Source of the DNA: Dichetophora obliterata
Lineage: Eukaryota > Arthropoda > Insecta > Diptera > Sciomyzidae
Direction: 5' to 3'
Assembly: GCA_963920525.1 (NCBI GenBank)
Contig: OY986436.1
Location: 178,409,361-178,473,360 of the forward strand
Length of the DNA stretch: 64,000 nucleotides
Shown: piece after piece, positions 10,188 to 21,791 of the stretch
Numbering within the stretch: the first letter of the stretch is position 1
Layout: each line of letters opens with the position of its first letter
Program-made: the position numbers and the translations under genes
Notes under the pieces: model-generated
What the model saw: the letters and a program-made list of their open reading frames with translations, nothing else
What the model was told of the DNA's origin: nothing
The model's database searches: none

Positions 10188-11900
10188 CTAAGTTTTTGAA
10201 TGTAATGCTGAAGTTAGTGGTTTGTGATTCGTGTATATGGTAAATGTGCGTCCTTCTAAATAGTGTCTAAAGTGTTTAATTGTGAGGTAAATGGCTAGTA
10301 GTTCGCGATCGAACGTGCTGTATTTTATTTCAGTAGTAGATAATTTTTTTGAAAAGAATGCCAGTGGTTCTGTTTCTTGATTATGTTCTTGTTGTAAGAC
10401 TGCGCCTATAGCAGTGTTTGATGCATTCACAGCGATAGAAAGTTTTGCTTTACTATTGAAATGTTTAAGTAGTGTTTCCTTAGCGAAACTTTCTTTTATC
10501 TCTGTAAATGCTTGTGTTGTGTTTTCTGTCCATGTTAAGTGTTTGTCCTTTGTTTTTGTTGCTGTAGTTACCATTTCGTAAATGTGTGTGAGTGTGTGTG
10601 CTAGTTTTGGAATGCATCTGTGGTAGTAGTTAATCATCCCGATGAATTTCTGCATTTGTTTGACTGTTTCTGGTTTTGGGTAGTCTTTTATGCATTGAAT
10701 TCTATCGGGAGATGGTTGTATGCCTTTGTTTGAAATTGTGTAACTTAGAAAATTTATTTTGTCCACGCCGAAAATACATTTATTGGGTTTGATGTTTAGT
10801 CCATAATTGTCTAGTTTTTCAAAAACTAAATTTATGTGTCTAATGTGTTCTTCTTCTGTCTCACTGGCCACTAAAATGTCATCAAGGTATACGAAAACGA
10901 AGTCTAGTTCTCTCAGTACTTCGTTGATAAATCGTTGGAATGTTTGAGCTGCGTTTCGTAAACCGAATGGCATTCTTAGAAACTCAAACATTCCGAACGG
11001 TGTGGTGATTGCAGTTTTATGTATGTCTTCTGTAGCCATGGGTATTTGGTGGTATGCTCTGATTAAGTCTAATTTTGAAAATATGTGTTTATTGTGTAAG
11101 TCTATATTCAAGTCGTGTATGTGTGGTAAAGGGTAGCGGTCTGGAATTGTAATTGCGTTAAGTCTTCTATAGTCACCACAGGGTCTCCAGTCATTCACAT
11201 CCTTTTTAGGTACCAAGTGTAGAGGAGACAAATGCCTACTTTAATTAAAAAATCAAATTCTTTTTTTGCAATTTTGTATTTGTTAGAGTCTAGGCGTCTG
11301 GGTCTGGAAAAAGGTAGCTGTCCTTCTGTAGTTATATGGTGTACTGTTTTGTGTTTAACTGGTTTGTTGTAGTCTGCTTCTGTAGTCAGTGATGGATAAT
11401 TTTTGAGTATATTTGTGTATTTGTTTTCTAGTGAAATTAGTTTAGGTAATGATGTTTCTGTGAATGCTGTGATGGCGTTGACTGTTAATTGTGTAAGTGG
11501 ATCAATGAGCTTTTTGCGTTGTAAGTCTATTAGGAGTCCGTATTTTGTTAAAAAATCTGCTCCTATGATCGGTCGTGTGATGTCTGCTAATATGAATGTA
11601 AAAGGAAAGTCACGTCTTAGTTTTAAATTTACGTTTAGTAATTTCTTGCCAAAAGTCGCAATCGTGCTACCGTTAGCTGCTGTCAGTATTAAGTCTGAAT
11701 TTTTTTGGTGGGGTCTAAATTTATTTACGGGAAGTACTGATACTTCAGCTCCGCTATCTATTAAAAAATTTATGTGGTTGTCATTGTCATAAATAAAAAA
11801 ACGGCGAGTTAGAATTGTTTGACTTCCATTATTAGCCGTCACAATTATGGAGTCACCTAGTTTGTCGAATTGTGTTGTGTTGTGTTGAGTGTCGTTTTGT
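10188..11900 (-). pseudogene. Gypsy protease, reverse transcriptase and RNase H (broken)
   Basis: The protease has LIDSGAEVSVLP about 11765-11730 and IIGADFL near 11560. A frameshift near 11210 precedes a 347-residue open RT/RNase H stretch with [33 protein letters not shown], and the catalytic YLDDILVAS about 10890-10865. In the RNase H part, the usual TDAS is VNAS and the usual DHKPL is NHKPL, so two acidic residues are already lost. The domain order PR-RT-RH-IN places it in Ty3/gypsy. Confidence 0.9.
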
Positions 11901-12843
11901 CTGAATGAACATGGTTGTTCACATCGTCTAGCTGCCCTACCAAATCTAAAGTGGTATCTGCATACCCAGTTGACAGGTCGTGATATGCTTCTTGAAGGCG
12001 ATCTACGTTTTGGGTATCTTTGGTAATTTGTTTCTCGTGTATTATTACGATATCGATCGTTTTTTAGTTCTTGGACCTCAATTGCCAGTTTGTTGAAACT
12101 TGTTAGAATCTTTGAGGTCGTTTCGGCAAACGATTGCGTAATCATCGTGAGTTCAGTAGATTTAGGGATGCGTTGGGTATCATTGCCAACTGAAGCTACT
12201 TCTGTTTCTGACATAACTTCCCACAGTTTGTCAGCTAATCTCAATAATTCATCTAAGTCTTTGTGATTAGATCCGGTCAATGCTATATTGAGACTTTTGG
12301 GAGCTTTCGTAGCCATATTTTAGAGATTAATTCACTATCAACTGTGGTACCGGCCAACATGAGTAGTGCTCTATAGAATTGAGATGGTTTTTGGTCACCC
12401 ATCTCGGTGCCAGACAGAATTTTGTCGAACCTCTTAGTCTCACTCAGAGTGTGTCTATCGATTAATGTTCTTTTTAAACCTTCGTATAAATTTGAAGACG
12501 GAGGTTTTTGAATGAAGTCGAGCACCGTTATGATTACCTCTTGAGGTAGAGCTGTAACCAGGTATTCGTACTTTGTTTTGTCAGTGGAAATACCTTTTGA
12601 TTGAAATTGAATTTCTGCATGGACGAACTATGCGTCTGGACAAGTTGTCCAAAATTGTGGCAATTTAACTGATACCGCTTGAATTTCTGACCGCATTGGA
12701 GTGTCAAATGGATTGACGAAATCAGTCTGTAAATGTATAAGGGGACGATGGTCGCCTTCGCCAAAGTGAGCGAGAGGGTCAGAAGTTTGTGAAGGTATAG
12801 GTGTTTGCCTAGGAACGGGTGGTGGTGTGTGTGACAGACTCAT
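11901..12843 (-). pseudogene. Gypsy Gag of CsRn1 type with CHCC motif (broken)
   Basis: Gag starts MSLSHTPPPVPRQTP at 12843. It contains VKLPQFW, ISTDKTKYEYLVTALPQE, EMGDQKPSQFYRALL and IWLRKLPK, the capsid signature of CsRn1-clade gypsy elements. Instead of a CCHC knuckle it has CRYHFRFGRAARRCEQPC near 11960-11905, that is C-X2-H-X9-C-X3-C, the CHCC arrangement known for this clade. Inactivating changes are a TAG in place of tryptophan near 12630 and a 1-nt shift near 12295. I find no 5' LTR or primer-binding site upstream (12844-13090), so the element looks 5' incomplete. Confidence 0.88.
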
Positions 12844-13089
12844 AATTTCCTAAAATGTATGCCTATTAGTGTATTTCCTAACTTGTGTTGCCCTTGTGCA
12901 GTGGAGTGCCTACGAATATGATACAATTGGTTTCTTACGTCCCGATTGTATAATATTCGTTAAAAGAAGCTAAGTGTGTACCTCGTGAGAAACTAGAATA
13001 ACAAGGCAACCTGAAAAAATTTTTATAAAATGTAACAAACAAAAAATTTAACACAGTATACAAAAATATTTTTTATGTAGAAAGAAAAT

Positions 13090-13262
13090 TGTTGTTGCTG
13101 CTAATGTTGTTGTTGTTGTTGCTGTTAATGTTGTTGTTGTTGCTGCTGCAAATGTTGTTGTTATTGCTTTTATTGCTGCTGTTGTTGTAGATGTTGTTGT
13201 TATTACTGCTACTGTAGTTGTTTTGTTGTTGTTGTTGTTTAGTTTTTGTTGTTGTTGTTGTT
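13090..13262. repeat. (GTT)n / (CAA)n microsatellite
   Basis: Imperfect GTT-rich tract, interrupted by GCT and ATT triplets. On the minus strand it reads poly-Asn/Gln within a 125-codon open frame that has no other protein-like feature, so I treat it as repeat rather than gene. Confidence 0.85.
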
Positions 13263-14639
13263 GTGGCTTTGGCTAGTGGAAGCGACGACTGATGAGGAAC
13301 TTGAAGTGGAGGTGGCGTTGACGGGTATTTTTTGATGTATAAATTTAGTTGTATTAAGCGATTCAGGTAATTTTCCTCTTGATTTCTGTATATTGAATAA
13401 TATTGACGGCGTGGTTGACACTGTATCTGTGAAAACATACGGATCTTCACGAGTTCTTATTGGTGCACTTGCATTTGTTGTTGTAAGTCTGGCTGCTTAC
13501 AACACGTGTCTCTTTTTTTTCGATATAGAACCCGAAAAAAATTTCATGCAAATCAAAAATGGGTCGGTCATTTTTTGTTCAAATCTGTACGGTTTGTAAA
13601 AGAATGACCCATATATATTGATGTGATGTTTTCCTCAGTTCGACTTTCTCTGCAACAATAGTAGCATCGTTTATAATTTCAGCCGTGAATTTTTAAGGAT
13701 TGTCACGGTGACTCTTAAGCAATTGTAAAATGCTTTTAATGTGCCGAAGAATCGGGATCCGAGTCCAGATTTTTTGATGAGATTGGTCTCAGAAGGTTAC
13801 CCAAAAATCATCACAAGAACATGCGCCAATATTAGGGTTTTGAGCTACTGCGTGAGGTTGAGTATCTCCCATTCTGGTGATTGAGCTAGAAACATGCGAT
13901 ACTGTCTCCATTTTGTTCTCCTTTTTCTTTTGTACATTTTCAGCCTGTGCATAGCTGTCACTGCTTGCTCATTCAGGTTTTCTCTTTTTAAATTTACTGC
14001 AAATGAAAAAATTTGAAGTTGGTGGGCACTTGTTGGATGTCCATTGTTTCTACAGCGAGTTAATTATTTCCTATTATTTAATTTGGAATTTTTAACAATA
14101 GCGAATATGAAAAAAATTATATAGAGATGATAAAAAAAACTTTGTGTCCTCTGCTCGTTTCGAAGTTACAATGATGAGAAACGAGTCGAACAAAAAATAA
14201 GTGTTGCTATTAAATAATTTTAAAGCTTACGCAATGTTGTAGAGGTATTCAAGGTTGGCAGTAATGATTTTTAACATCCATTTTGAGGAATATGTACCAG
14301 TAATACATTTTGCTTAAAATGGAATTAGTGAATGTACTCAAGTTTTGACGTGCGGGAATTATCGGTCAAGCTAGTCAAGTGAGTGGACTAGTGAGTGGGT
14401 GAGTGGTTGCTTTGCATTTGTGAGTGAGTGGTTGCTTTGCATTTGTCTTATTTTTTCATCTCTAGAGGGCAACTGCCCCCTCCCCCCTGGCCCTCTTGGC
14501 GACACCCAAAAAACCCTGTTTATTATGTACTTTCTATTTCTATTTCTATTTCTACTTCTGTTCTAAACTATAAATTAATTATCGTTTAAGCTTTAGAGTT
14601 TAAATTATGCTATAAGTTGACTATTTATGTCCCACCGTT
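13263..14639. other. Intron stretch without assignable gene
   Basis: No coding signature is seen. A short minus-strand frame begins METVSHVSSSITRMG near 13913 and stops after about 40 codons, with no family recognised. Bases 14398-14448 hold two copies of GTGAGTGGTTGCTTTGCATTT. The C-rich segment 14470-14510 (CCCCCTCCCCCCTGGCCCTC) resembles the right end of the hAT-like element at 36125-37020 and may be a relic of one. Confidence 0.5.
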
Positions 14640-15896
14640 GTGCAGCGTGAATCAAAGTAACTGTCGCACCTATATTAATACCAATTAAAAAAAAGCAACA
14701 CTGGAAAACACATGTGGTTTTTTACGACTCTGGCATTAATTGTACACTTATTGCATGAAAAGTTTCAAAAGTTTTGTCAATAATAATAATATTGCGAAAG
14801 GAAATAAGTGCAGAGATCCTTCGCTAGCACGCAGGTTGCAGTATCATATTTTCCGACGAAAAATTCTTATTTTTGCAAGAAAGCCACAACTCGCAAAATG
14901 ATAGACTGTACTCAGCTTGCATGGCAGATATTTCTAAAGAAAAAAAAAAGAAACCATTAAAATATTTCAAAATGTTTCGTCAATCATGGCTTGGGACGCT
15001 TTCTCCGAAAAGGAAAATTGCCCCTTCTTCTTATCGAAAAAGGTGTTAAAATTATTCGGAATATTATTAAGAACATGTTTTAAAGAACTATTTTATGCCG
15101 CATGCCAAGCAAATTTGCAGAGAGGGTCACTTTTGTTTTCAGCAAGATTCTTTTCCAGCACACAAGGCAAAAATCGTTCAAGGCTGGTGCAGAGCAAATT
15201 TGCCATGTTTTATTTCTGTTGATGAAAATGTAAGCGACGATTAATGAAAATATCAGATGATATACCTGAAAACCAGATGAGTGCCGCATGCTCGTCTTTC
15301 ATAAATGGTTTTAAATTAGTTTTTTTCCTAAATGACCTTGTTATTTATTATGTTGATTTTATATGATTTAAATACAAATTCTAAATGTTTGATAGCTTAA
15401 ATCATACCTGATTTTAAATACAAATTCTAGTTGTTTGATAGTTTAAAATCGTTTATTGAGCTGAAGGTCAAAGTTAGAACAATTAATTGTTCTAACGAAT
15501 CTTTCCAAAGAAACAACAACAACAACAAAGTTTTTTCAATATGAAAAGGAAAAAATCACTAGCTGATTTTATTGCAATTTCGGCCGTGCTAAAGGCTTCA
15601 TCAGACCTTAAGCTCAATAAACGATTTGAAACTATCAAACAACTAGAATTTGTATTTAAAATCAAGTATGATTTAAACTATCAAACATTTAGAATTTGTA
15701 TTTAAATCATATAAAATCAACATAATTGTTTTAAATTTTTAAAATAAATCAATGGTAAAAGATTCGAATTTAATGATGAAGAGTTACTAAGAATGCTTAA
15801 AATAATAAATACAAATATTTGTTTAATAAAGTTTACACCATGCTTTTGATTTGTGGCATAAAATAAGTGCGACAGTTATTTTGATTCACGTTGTAC
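14640..15896 (+). mobile_element. Degenerate mariner (maT-like) with 35-bp inverted ends
   Basis: The ends are inverted repeats: 14640-14676 reads GTGCAGCGTGAATCAAAGTA and continues with ACTGTCGCAC; the complement of 15896-15860 reads GTACAACGTGAATCAAAATA and ACTGTCGCAC. Inside, the plus strand shows shifted fragments of a transposase. MAWDAFSEKENCPFF (14986-15030) corresponds to the VMVWAGVSEKGK box, and QDSFPAHKAKIVQGWCRANLPCF (15142-15210, frame-shifted) to the second catalytic Asp box. IPENQMSAACSSFINGFK (15259-15312) is the C-terminus. The third catalytic region is deleted. A fold-back element sits at 15341-15726. Confidence 0.75.
15341..15726. mobile_element. Fold-back element with about 120-bp inverted arms, nested in the mariner
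   Basis: Arms 15345-15466 and 15607-15726 are inverted copies, each carrying ACAAATTCTAGTTGTTTGAT or its complement. The loop contains a (CAACAACAA) run at 15515-15527. A one-armed relative with the same terminus occurs at 23398-23582. Confidence 0.8.
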
Positions 15897-15921
15897 TTCT
15901 TAAAGATCTTATTGTATCTTA

Positions 15922-16124
15922 TGCTTGGTTTTCGCTATGTCATTTTATCAACTGAAATATCACCTTAATAAAACTTTAGAACATTTTCTGCATAGCTCTA
16001 TTTAATAATTTAATTGTTTTTAATTTTCTAAGTTGCCAAAGTTAGAAAAAATGTCTACATGTTGTTGTTTTCAATTTGATTGACAACAATTTACCACTGA
16101 AAATGACATAGTAAAAACCAAGCA
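15922..16124. mobile_element. 203-bp MITE with TTA target duplications (Harbinger-like)
   Basis: Inverted ends TGCTTGGTTTTCGCTATGTC (15922) and GACATAGTAAAAACCAAGCA (ending 16124) are flanked by TTA at 15919-15921 and 16125-16127. A 3-bp TTA duplication is typical of PIF/Harbinger elements. No coding content. Confidence 0.75.
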
Positions 16125-16127
16125 TTA

Positions 16128-17426
16128 CAGTACTAATTTATCCTCAAATAAAAAAATAAAAAATTACAAATGATGTTCCGAGTTTTGCGCAAATTTTGAG
16201 CATGGGATTATGTGAGTGCATTCTAAATGTGTTCAAGTTATGCATATTTTTAAGAAAGAACAACGCGTGGAATCTTTGTTTCTGCTCAACGAAGAAATAG
16301 ACGACCAAAAAGAGATATGGACCTGGAATAATGTGTAGGGACTTCTGAATAAAATATATAAAAAAATGGGAATGGTCTTACCAAAACCACGCCTACTTAT
16401 CGCAGAAAGCAAAGGTTTTTCTCTTATTAATAAATAGATTTTTGAAAAATTTTTCAAATAATTTTTCTTTAAAGTTCTTGAACGATATGTAGAAAATGAG
16501 CTTGGTCAGATCAGAACTACGCCCACCCCTCTCTGTTAGTAAAGCAATGTTGCTGGAATATTGGTTGTGGTGACTAAACATGAACTTCGTCATCATCCAT
16601 ACAAAGTGGAAATTGATTCAACGCGTTTTGCTTCACAAAAAAAAAAAAATCATAACTCATACAGTGAGCCCCAATAATGATATAGTCAAAACTCAGGATT
16701 TTCATAAAACAAATTATACTACTGACCTCCCTTTGACCCCCACTTTGTTGCTGGTGTCAAAATTATTACTTTTAAAGTGCAGAAACCAGTACCCACATGT
16801 TTTTATTGATTGAGCATATTTCCCATATGCTTCACTAGCAACCTTCATTTTTCTTCAAATTTAAACAATAAAGCAGCGCTTTCCTCAAATTCTGTTTTGT
16901 TGGAGTGAAGGTGATTGTTAAAGGTGATTTAATTTGTAGTTTTTAAGGGATATATTAACACTTTAACATTAAAATAGTTACTGGTGCTCTTTAATTCTAC
17001 TGTAGTTATGCCATCTTTTCTGAATTCCTCAAAACCTATTTGCACCCCAAATATAAGGGGGAATAAAACGAAAATTGGACTAAAAGATCTTACTGCTTAG
17101 TTACCGTTTGTGGCCTGGCGTCCCAGCCATTCAATTATTTTAGAGAGATTTAACGACTAAAAAAAACTTTTTCATAATCATTTTAGTTATTAGTGTAGGT
17201 AGGTAATAATAGTATTTGAAGCCGATTTCTGCTGTTAAATTATTGCTTAAGACCCCCTGTTTATTTTGTCTAATGGAAACTATTTTTCATTCATTTTATA
17301 AACACCAGATAGCTAATAAAACATTAATTTTTGTGAATCAAGATATGAAATATGAGTGGAAAATTTGCGTTTCCGGTTAATTACCTATTAAATTTCTAGC
17401 TTCTATGCGTGCAACAAAACACTTAC
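16128..17426 (-). other. Intron stretch without assignable feature
   Basis: AT-rich sequence with two weak relatives of the CACGCCTAC motif (16386-16396 and 16512-16524). Small open frames here have no protein signature. I see no exon with consensus splice sites that would fit gene A. Confidence 0.4.
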
Positions 17427-17828
17427 ATTGGCTAAATCCTGTGTTGGTGTATTCATTGCTTTGTTGTTGTTTTTAGCGATAACGATACCGTTGGCACCGT
17501 TGGGTATGTTGCCATTAACATTGTGTGTTGTTGTTTTTGGTATTGTTCCATTACCGTGTAGAGTAGGTTTTATCAGTTGTCCATTCTGTTGCAGCTCAAA
17601 TTGTTCGAGTTGTAGTTCTTGATCTTCAATATTCGGATCCATTTGTTGATTATTTAATGTTGTATCTGCCTCACCTTCAATGCCCTGGAGCGCATTACTT
17701 TTACTTTGCAAGTGTTCGACCCAAGCTTCGGCAGTGGCCATACGAGGTCCTGGGCAGCTAGCTTCCAATTTACTGATTAGTTCATCCAACCGCACAAATT
17801 CTTGTACCACATCGGTTGGATCCTATGA

Positions 17829-17867
<39 letters not shown>

Positions 17868-18177
17868 TGTATTATGTGTTAAATGTGAGGAGAGTAGAAT
17901 TTGATTTGGGCTTAGGAATAATTTTATTTTTGGGAAATTATTTATTAATTTCCAATTAAGCACTTCTTATAACAAGGCACTTTATTTACTTTGACTCTAA
18001 TCAAGAAGTTTTTTCTTAATATAATTAATCACTTTGGTGTAGTTGATGGTGGCAAGAAGGAAGCAGGAAGTAGATATATTTTATTACCATGCCATTTTGT
18101 TGTATTCGCAGCACACCATTTGTTGCATCCTCGCTAACCGTATTTATATCCATCGAGGAACTGCATCCCATCATCAT
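17427..18177 (-). CDS. Gene A, exons 1-2 (N-terminus), putative N-myristoylated protein
   Basis: Exon 1 is 18177-18088 (30 codons) and exon 2 is 17822-17427 (132 codons), with donor ATG|GTAATA, acceptor CTTCATAG|GATCC and donor AAT|GTAAGTG, all phase 0. An in-frame TAA lies directly before three consecutive ATG codons (18177, 18174, 18171). The third gives MGCSSS, a good N-myristoylation and palmitoylation context. Exon 2 encodes a helical segment with FVRLDELISKLEASCPGP, then a Gln/Glu- and Asn-rich linker around DQELQLEQFELQQNGQ. It joins exon 3 at 1382. Function is unknown to me; membrane attachment is inferred from the N-terminus. Confidence 0.8.
17832..17861. repeat. (AT)n microsatellite in intron 1 of gene A
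   Basis: About 15 AT dinucleotides lie just upstream of the exon 2 acceptor on the minus strand, placing a length-variable tract roughly 10 bp from the splice site. Confidence 0.9.
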
Positions 18178-18744
18178 TTATTTAGCCGTGTTGGGACATA
18201 ATTTTTTAATCACGAACTGAGTTTACTTTTTACTTTAGTTTTATTTTTTATGTTGTTAAATTAGTGGTCAAATAAATTGGCTTATGTGTTTTTAATTATT
18301 TATTTTATACTGCTTTTTTGTTTGTTTTTATTTCATTTCGATATTTGTATTATCTCTTTATTGTTTTCCGTAGTTTTTTTACGTTCTATCCGCATTATAT
18401 ACCGTATGCCATTCCGTCACGATGTCAATTTTTGAATGAGCTTTAATTACAAGTTTTTGATTTTTCCTGCGATATTAATTTGCTTACTACTCAACAGTAG
18501 CATTCTATCTCACTCTAAGGAGTAACTCCTGCACGACTGCTCGGTTTTATTTCTGGCGGCCATAACAAATGCTGCTCATATCGCTGCTGAGATATACACT
18601 GAAAATATGCATAAATTAAATACAAACGGAGTTCATTTAACAATTTAAAAAGATAATAAAAATGTTTAAAATAAAAAAGAAGAAAACCAGTCTTAAATAC
18701 TATAAAATATTCACCAAAGTGACATGCTAGAAAACTTTACTTTA
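18178..18744 (-). promoter_or_regulatory. Probable 5' UTR and promoter region of gene A
   Basis: Sequence immediately upstream of the gene A start codons. It has no long open frame. I could not fix a transcription start. The segment 18500-18560 is less AT-rich than its surroundings. This is inferred from position only. Confidence 0.4.
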
Positions 18745-19100
18745 GGTTAAGTTAGGTTAGGTTAGGTTACCGTGGCAAGACACACTTATGCCAATGAGGC
18801 TCGTTGTGATGAAATGGGTCAAATTTCCTACTCTACTTTTTTTGAACCAGCTTTTAACAAAGCTGTGAATTCTGTATATTGGATATTCAGAGAGGTCGTA
18901 TAGTTCATTGAAGAGCTAGTTGCCTAATTGGCGAAGACGGTTTTGAGCCAGCGCTGGACAGGTGCAGAGGAGATGCATTGTGGATTCTCCTCCTCCTACT
19001 CTTCATCTCTACAGCTTCTGTAAAAGTCGACCACAAAAATTTGAGCATGTTTGCCAATAAGGCAGTGACCTTTTAAGACCCATAAAAAGGTGGTGATGTG
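18745..19100 (-). mobile_element. LINE 3' end with (TAACC)n tail
   Basis: On the minus strand the frame gives fragments of a zinc-finger-like C-terminus of LINE polyproteins: GHCLIGKHAQ near 19070-19045, STMHLLCTCPALA near 18985-18950, and FNELYDLSEYP near 18910-18880. The 3' tail is TAACCTAACCTAACCTAAC (18771-18747). The telomere-like look of the tail is therefore the 3' end of a retroelement in opposite orientation. Confidence 0.65.
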
Positions 19101-20646
19101 GTCTCTACTGAGGGAAATAAGTTCTTAGTAGTCATAAAAGAATTATAAAACTTTGTTAAAAAACTTTACTTTAAAAGCGATTTTCTAAAAACGATACTTT
19201 TTTCGGGATATAGTACTCAATATTACTCAAAAAGTAATAAATCGATTGGTTTGACATTGCGAAGGTATATTCCTTGACTAACTAGCCTTCGATTTAACCT
19301 GAATATGGGCATTTCCACCAAAAGACCTACCGCGACTGAAAAATTAAATGTTGCTGAAAATTCTTTCAAACCTCCATAATAAAAGAGAAAAAAAAATTTA
19401 TTATTTAAAATTATATTGTGAGAGATCTGAGAGCTGATCTTAATTTGAATCATTTAAAAAACATTTGAGAAAAATGGCAACAAACATAATCAATGGCAAC
19501 GAAAGATAAAAAACGGTGACAAGTTGAAAAATTTTAATTAAATTTGGAATTTTATAAGTATAAGAAATACTCGTTAACTACAAAGTTTAATTCGATTTTT
19601 TTCAGTTTTCGATTTTTACGATCCTGAATTACACTTTATATGCTTTTCTAGTTCAATTAAATAAATAAAACTAAAAAATGTTGACTTCTTTGAAGAGAAA
19701 AATCTGTATCGTAACGTATGTAGCGGAACGTAACATATTATGGTTTCTTTATTAGTGTCTGACCGAATATTCGGTTTCGGTTACGGCCAGTTTCAGCCCT
19801 TTTTGTCAGTTTCAGTCAGTTTCGGTCAGTTTCGGTTTCGGTTTCGGCCAGATTTGAGCCGAAACTAGCCGAAACTTTTGGTAAAAACTTCTTGCATCAG
19901 TCAATTAATTCAAATACAAAAATATTTGCAACGCATTGTACAAAACAAAAATGATGAATTCGTCTATAATTTGATTTCTCGTGTTTTTTAAAAAGATCAA
20001 AGAACCAAGGCATGCGCCTTATACAAACAACGTTTGGTCTTTGACCTGATAGGAAAGGGATAGATTTGTTAAGAGGAATTGATTGGAACCATACGTGAAT
20101 TATTGATTAGGCGAAACAACCGTGAAAGACAGTTTGAATTGCTTTTAACCGAGGGTAGTGTTATGCCTTAACCTCGGCAAGCATTTCCAGTCCTTAGTTG
20201 TTCCTGTCCTTTAATTCCACATTTTCCACAATGTAGTTGTGGGTTTTTAGTTTTCCATAATTCTTAAATGTAGGAAAGAACAAAGAAAGTGAAAAGAACC
20301 ATGCCTCCACTAGACTACAAAGGCCGACCTTGTACGCATAATTTTGGCTAATATTATGCGTTCGATACTATCATTTTCAATTCTATTATCTCAATTGCAA
20401 TTAATATTAACGTTTTATAGGTACTGAAATCAATATATGATAATTAAACTTCCGAATGAATTCTGTGTGTGTGTACAATAAACAAAGAAGTAAAATATAA
20501 GGAAATGGTGTTGCTTACACATACACTGTACGTGAACTGTCGCACCATTCGTAAATTGTGCGAGCGAGACAGAGAGTGTTTTTTGACATTTCTGAGAACA
20601 CTGGCATTTGATTGGAAGACTCCTCAGCAAAATAGTTAAAAATAAA

Positions 20647-21057
20647 AGGGGTATTCACGGGTTGATGCGAAACACAGTTGCGACGATGCGAAAATGCATG
20701 ATTGCGAACTTTCGCATCATTCCAACAACAAACACATTGGAAGCAATTTTGAAACTGTTCTTGAGTTATGCACTGCTCAAACCAATTGCGAGAACGCACA
20801 AGCAGTGATGCTAAACAGATGATTCGTGTTTTGGTTGTTTTCGAACGTAGTTGCCACCTGAGTAAAACTTTAAAAATGTTAATTTTGAACGTAGATTTTA
20901 ATAACTTTTTATGATTTTGAAATAAGGTGGCAATATATTCATTCGACATTTAATTTTATTGCATAATTAAGTAGCAATATTGATGTTCACGCGTAAGTGC
21001 GCAAATTATCTTGCGTTTTCACATTCTTGCAATTCGCAACAACCCGTGAATACCCCT
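20647..21057. mobile_element. MITE family M1, copy 1
   Basis: 411 bp bounded by AGGGGTATTCACGGGTTG and its complement CAACCCGTGAATACCCCT. Copy 2 at 21404-21791 is closely related along its length (shared GCAGTGATGCTAAACAG and TTGATGTTCACGCGT blocks). Flanks AAA (left) and AAT (right) fit a 3-bp duplication with one change. Confidence 0.85.
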
Positions 21058-21062
21058 AATAT

Positions 21063-21400
21063 AATGACTTAAAATTTTGCATAGCGTCTTTAATATTTAT
21101 TATAAACTTTGAGTATGAAATTTGTAAAAAAGGAATGAAAACCGCGCCTACATCTCTTGCAAAGTTACTTACCCAAAACGGTAAAATCTCTTTCAATTCC
21201 ACAAAATCTAATCTAATGACTTAAGATTTTGCACATAAGCTTTAACCTTCAATACGCATTTTTAATATAAAATTTGTAAAAGTCGAAAAAATCACGTCTA
21301 CCTCCCATATAAAGTGAGTTCACCAAAGTGGTAAAATCTCTTTCAATTTCACAAAAATTAATCTAATGACTTCAAATTTTGCACAAAACCTTAAACAATT
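21063..21400. repeat. Tandem repeat, about 151-bp period, 2.2 units
   Basis: AATGACTTAAAATTTTGCA begins at 21063 and recurs with small changes at 21215 and 21365. Each unit carries a CGYCTACMTC motif related to the CCACGCCC dispersed family. Confidence 0.75.
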
Positions 21401-21403
21401 AAT

Positions 21404-21791
21404 AGGGGTATTCACGGGTTGATGCGAAACGCAGTTGCGACGATGCAATATTGCGAACTTTCGCATCACTCCTACAACAAACACATTAGAAACAATGTTG
21501 TAACTCTTCTTGAATTACGCACTGGCCAAACCTATTGCGAGAACACACAAGCAGTGATGCTAAACAGCTGATACATGTTTTGGTTGTTCTCAAACAAAGT
21601 TGCCACCTGGGTAAAACTTTAAAAAACTTAAGTTTTGAGATTTTTAAATGAGGTGGCAATATATTTAGTATTCATTGGACATATAATTTTTATTGCATAA
21701 TTAAGTTGCAATGTTGATGTTCACGCGTTAGTGCGCAAAATACCTTGCATTTTCACACTCTTGCAATGCGCAACAACCCATGAATACCCCT
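21404..21791. mobile_element. MITE family M1, copy 2
   Basis: 388 bp with ends AGGGGTATTCACGGGTTG and CAACCCATGAATACCCCT, flanked by AAT at 21401-21403 and 21792-21794. Same orientation as copy 1. No coding content. Confidence 0.85.

Larger units (their letters stand above)
1383..17426 (-). other. 16-kb second intron of gene A, filled with mobile elements
   Basis: On the minus strand the donor AAT|GTAAGTG (17427/17426) and the acceptor TTTTTGCAG|CTGGCT (1383/1382) are both consensus and both phase 0. All intervening long reading frames belong to mobile elements or are chance. Bases 1400-1794 and 2762-3060 hold nothing I can assign. An extra small exon inside the intron cannot be excluded. 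Confidence 0.65.

Noticed and set aside
11403..11792. 129-codon plus-strand frame
   Set aside because: Antisense shadow of the Gypsy protease region.
13073..13450. 125-codon minus-strand frame rich in Asn and Gln
   Set aside because: The Asn/Gln part is the (GTT)n microsatellite; the rest shows no domain and there is no splice or promoter support.
18747..18775. Interstitial telomere repeat (TTAGG)n
   Set aside because: The adjacent sequence on the minus strand is a LINE C-terminus, so the run is better read as its 3' tail.
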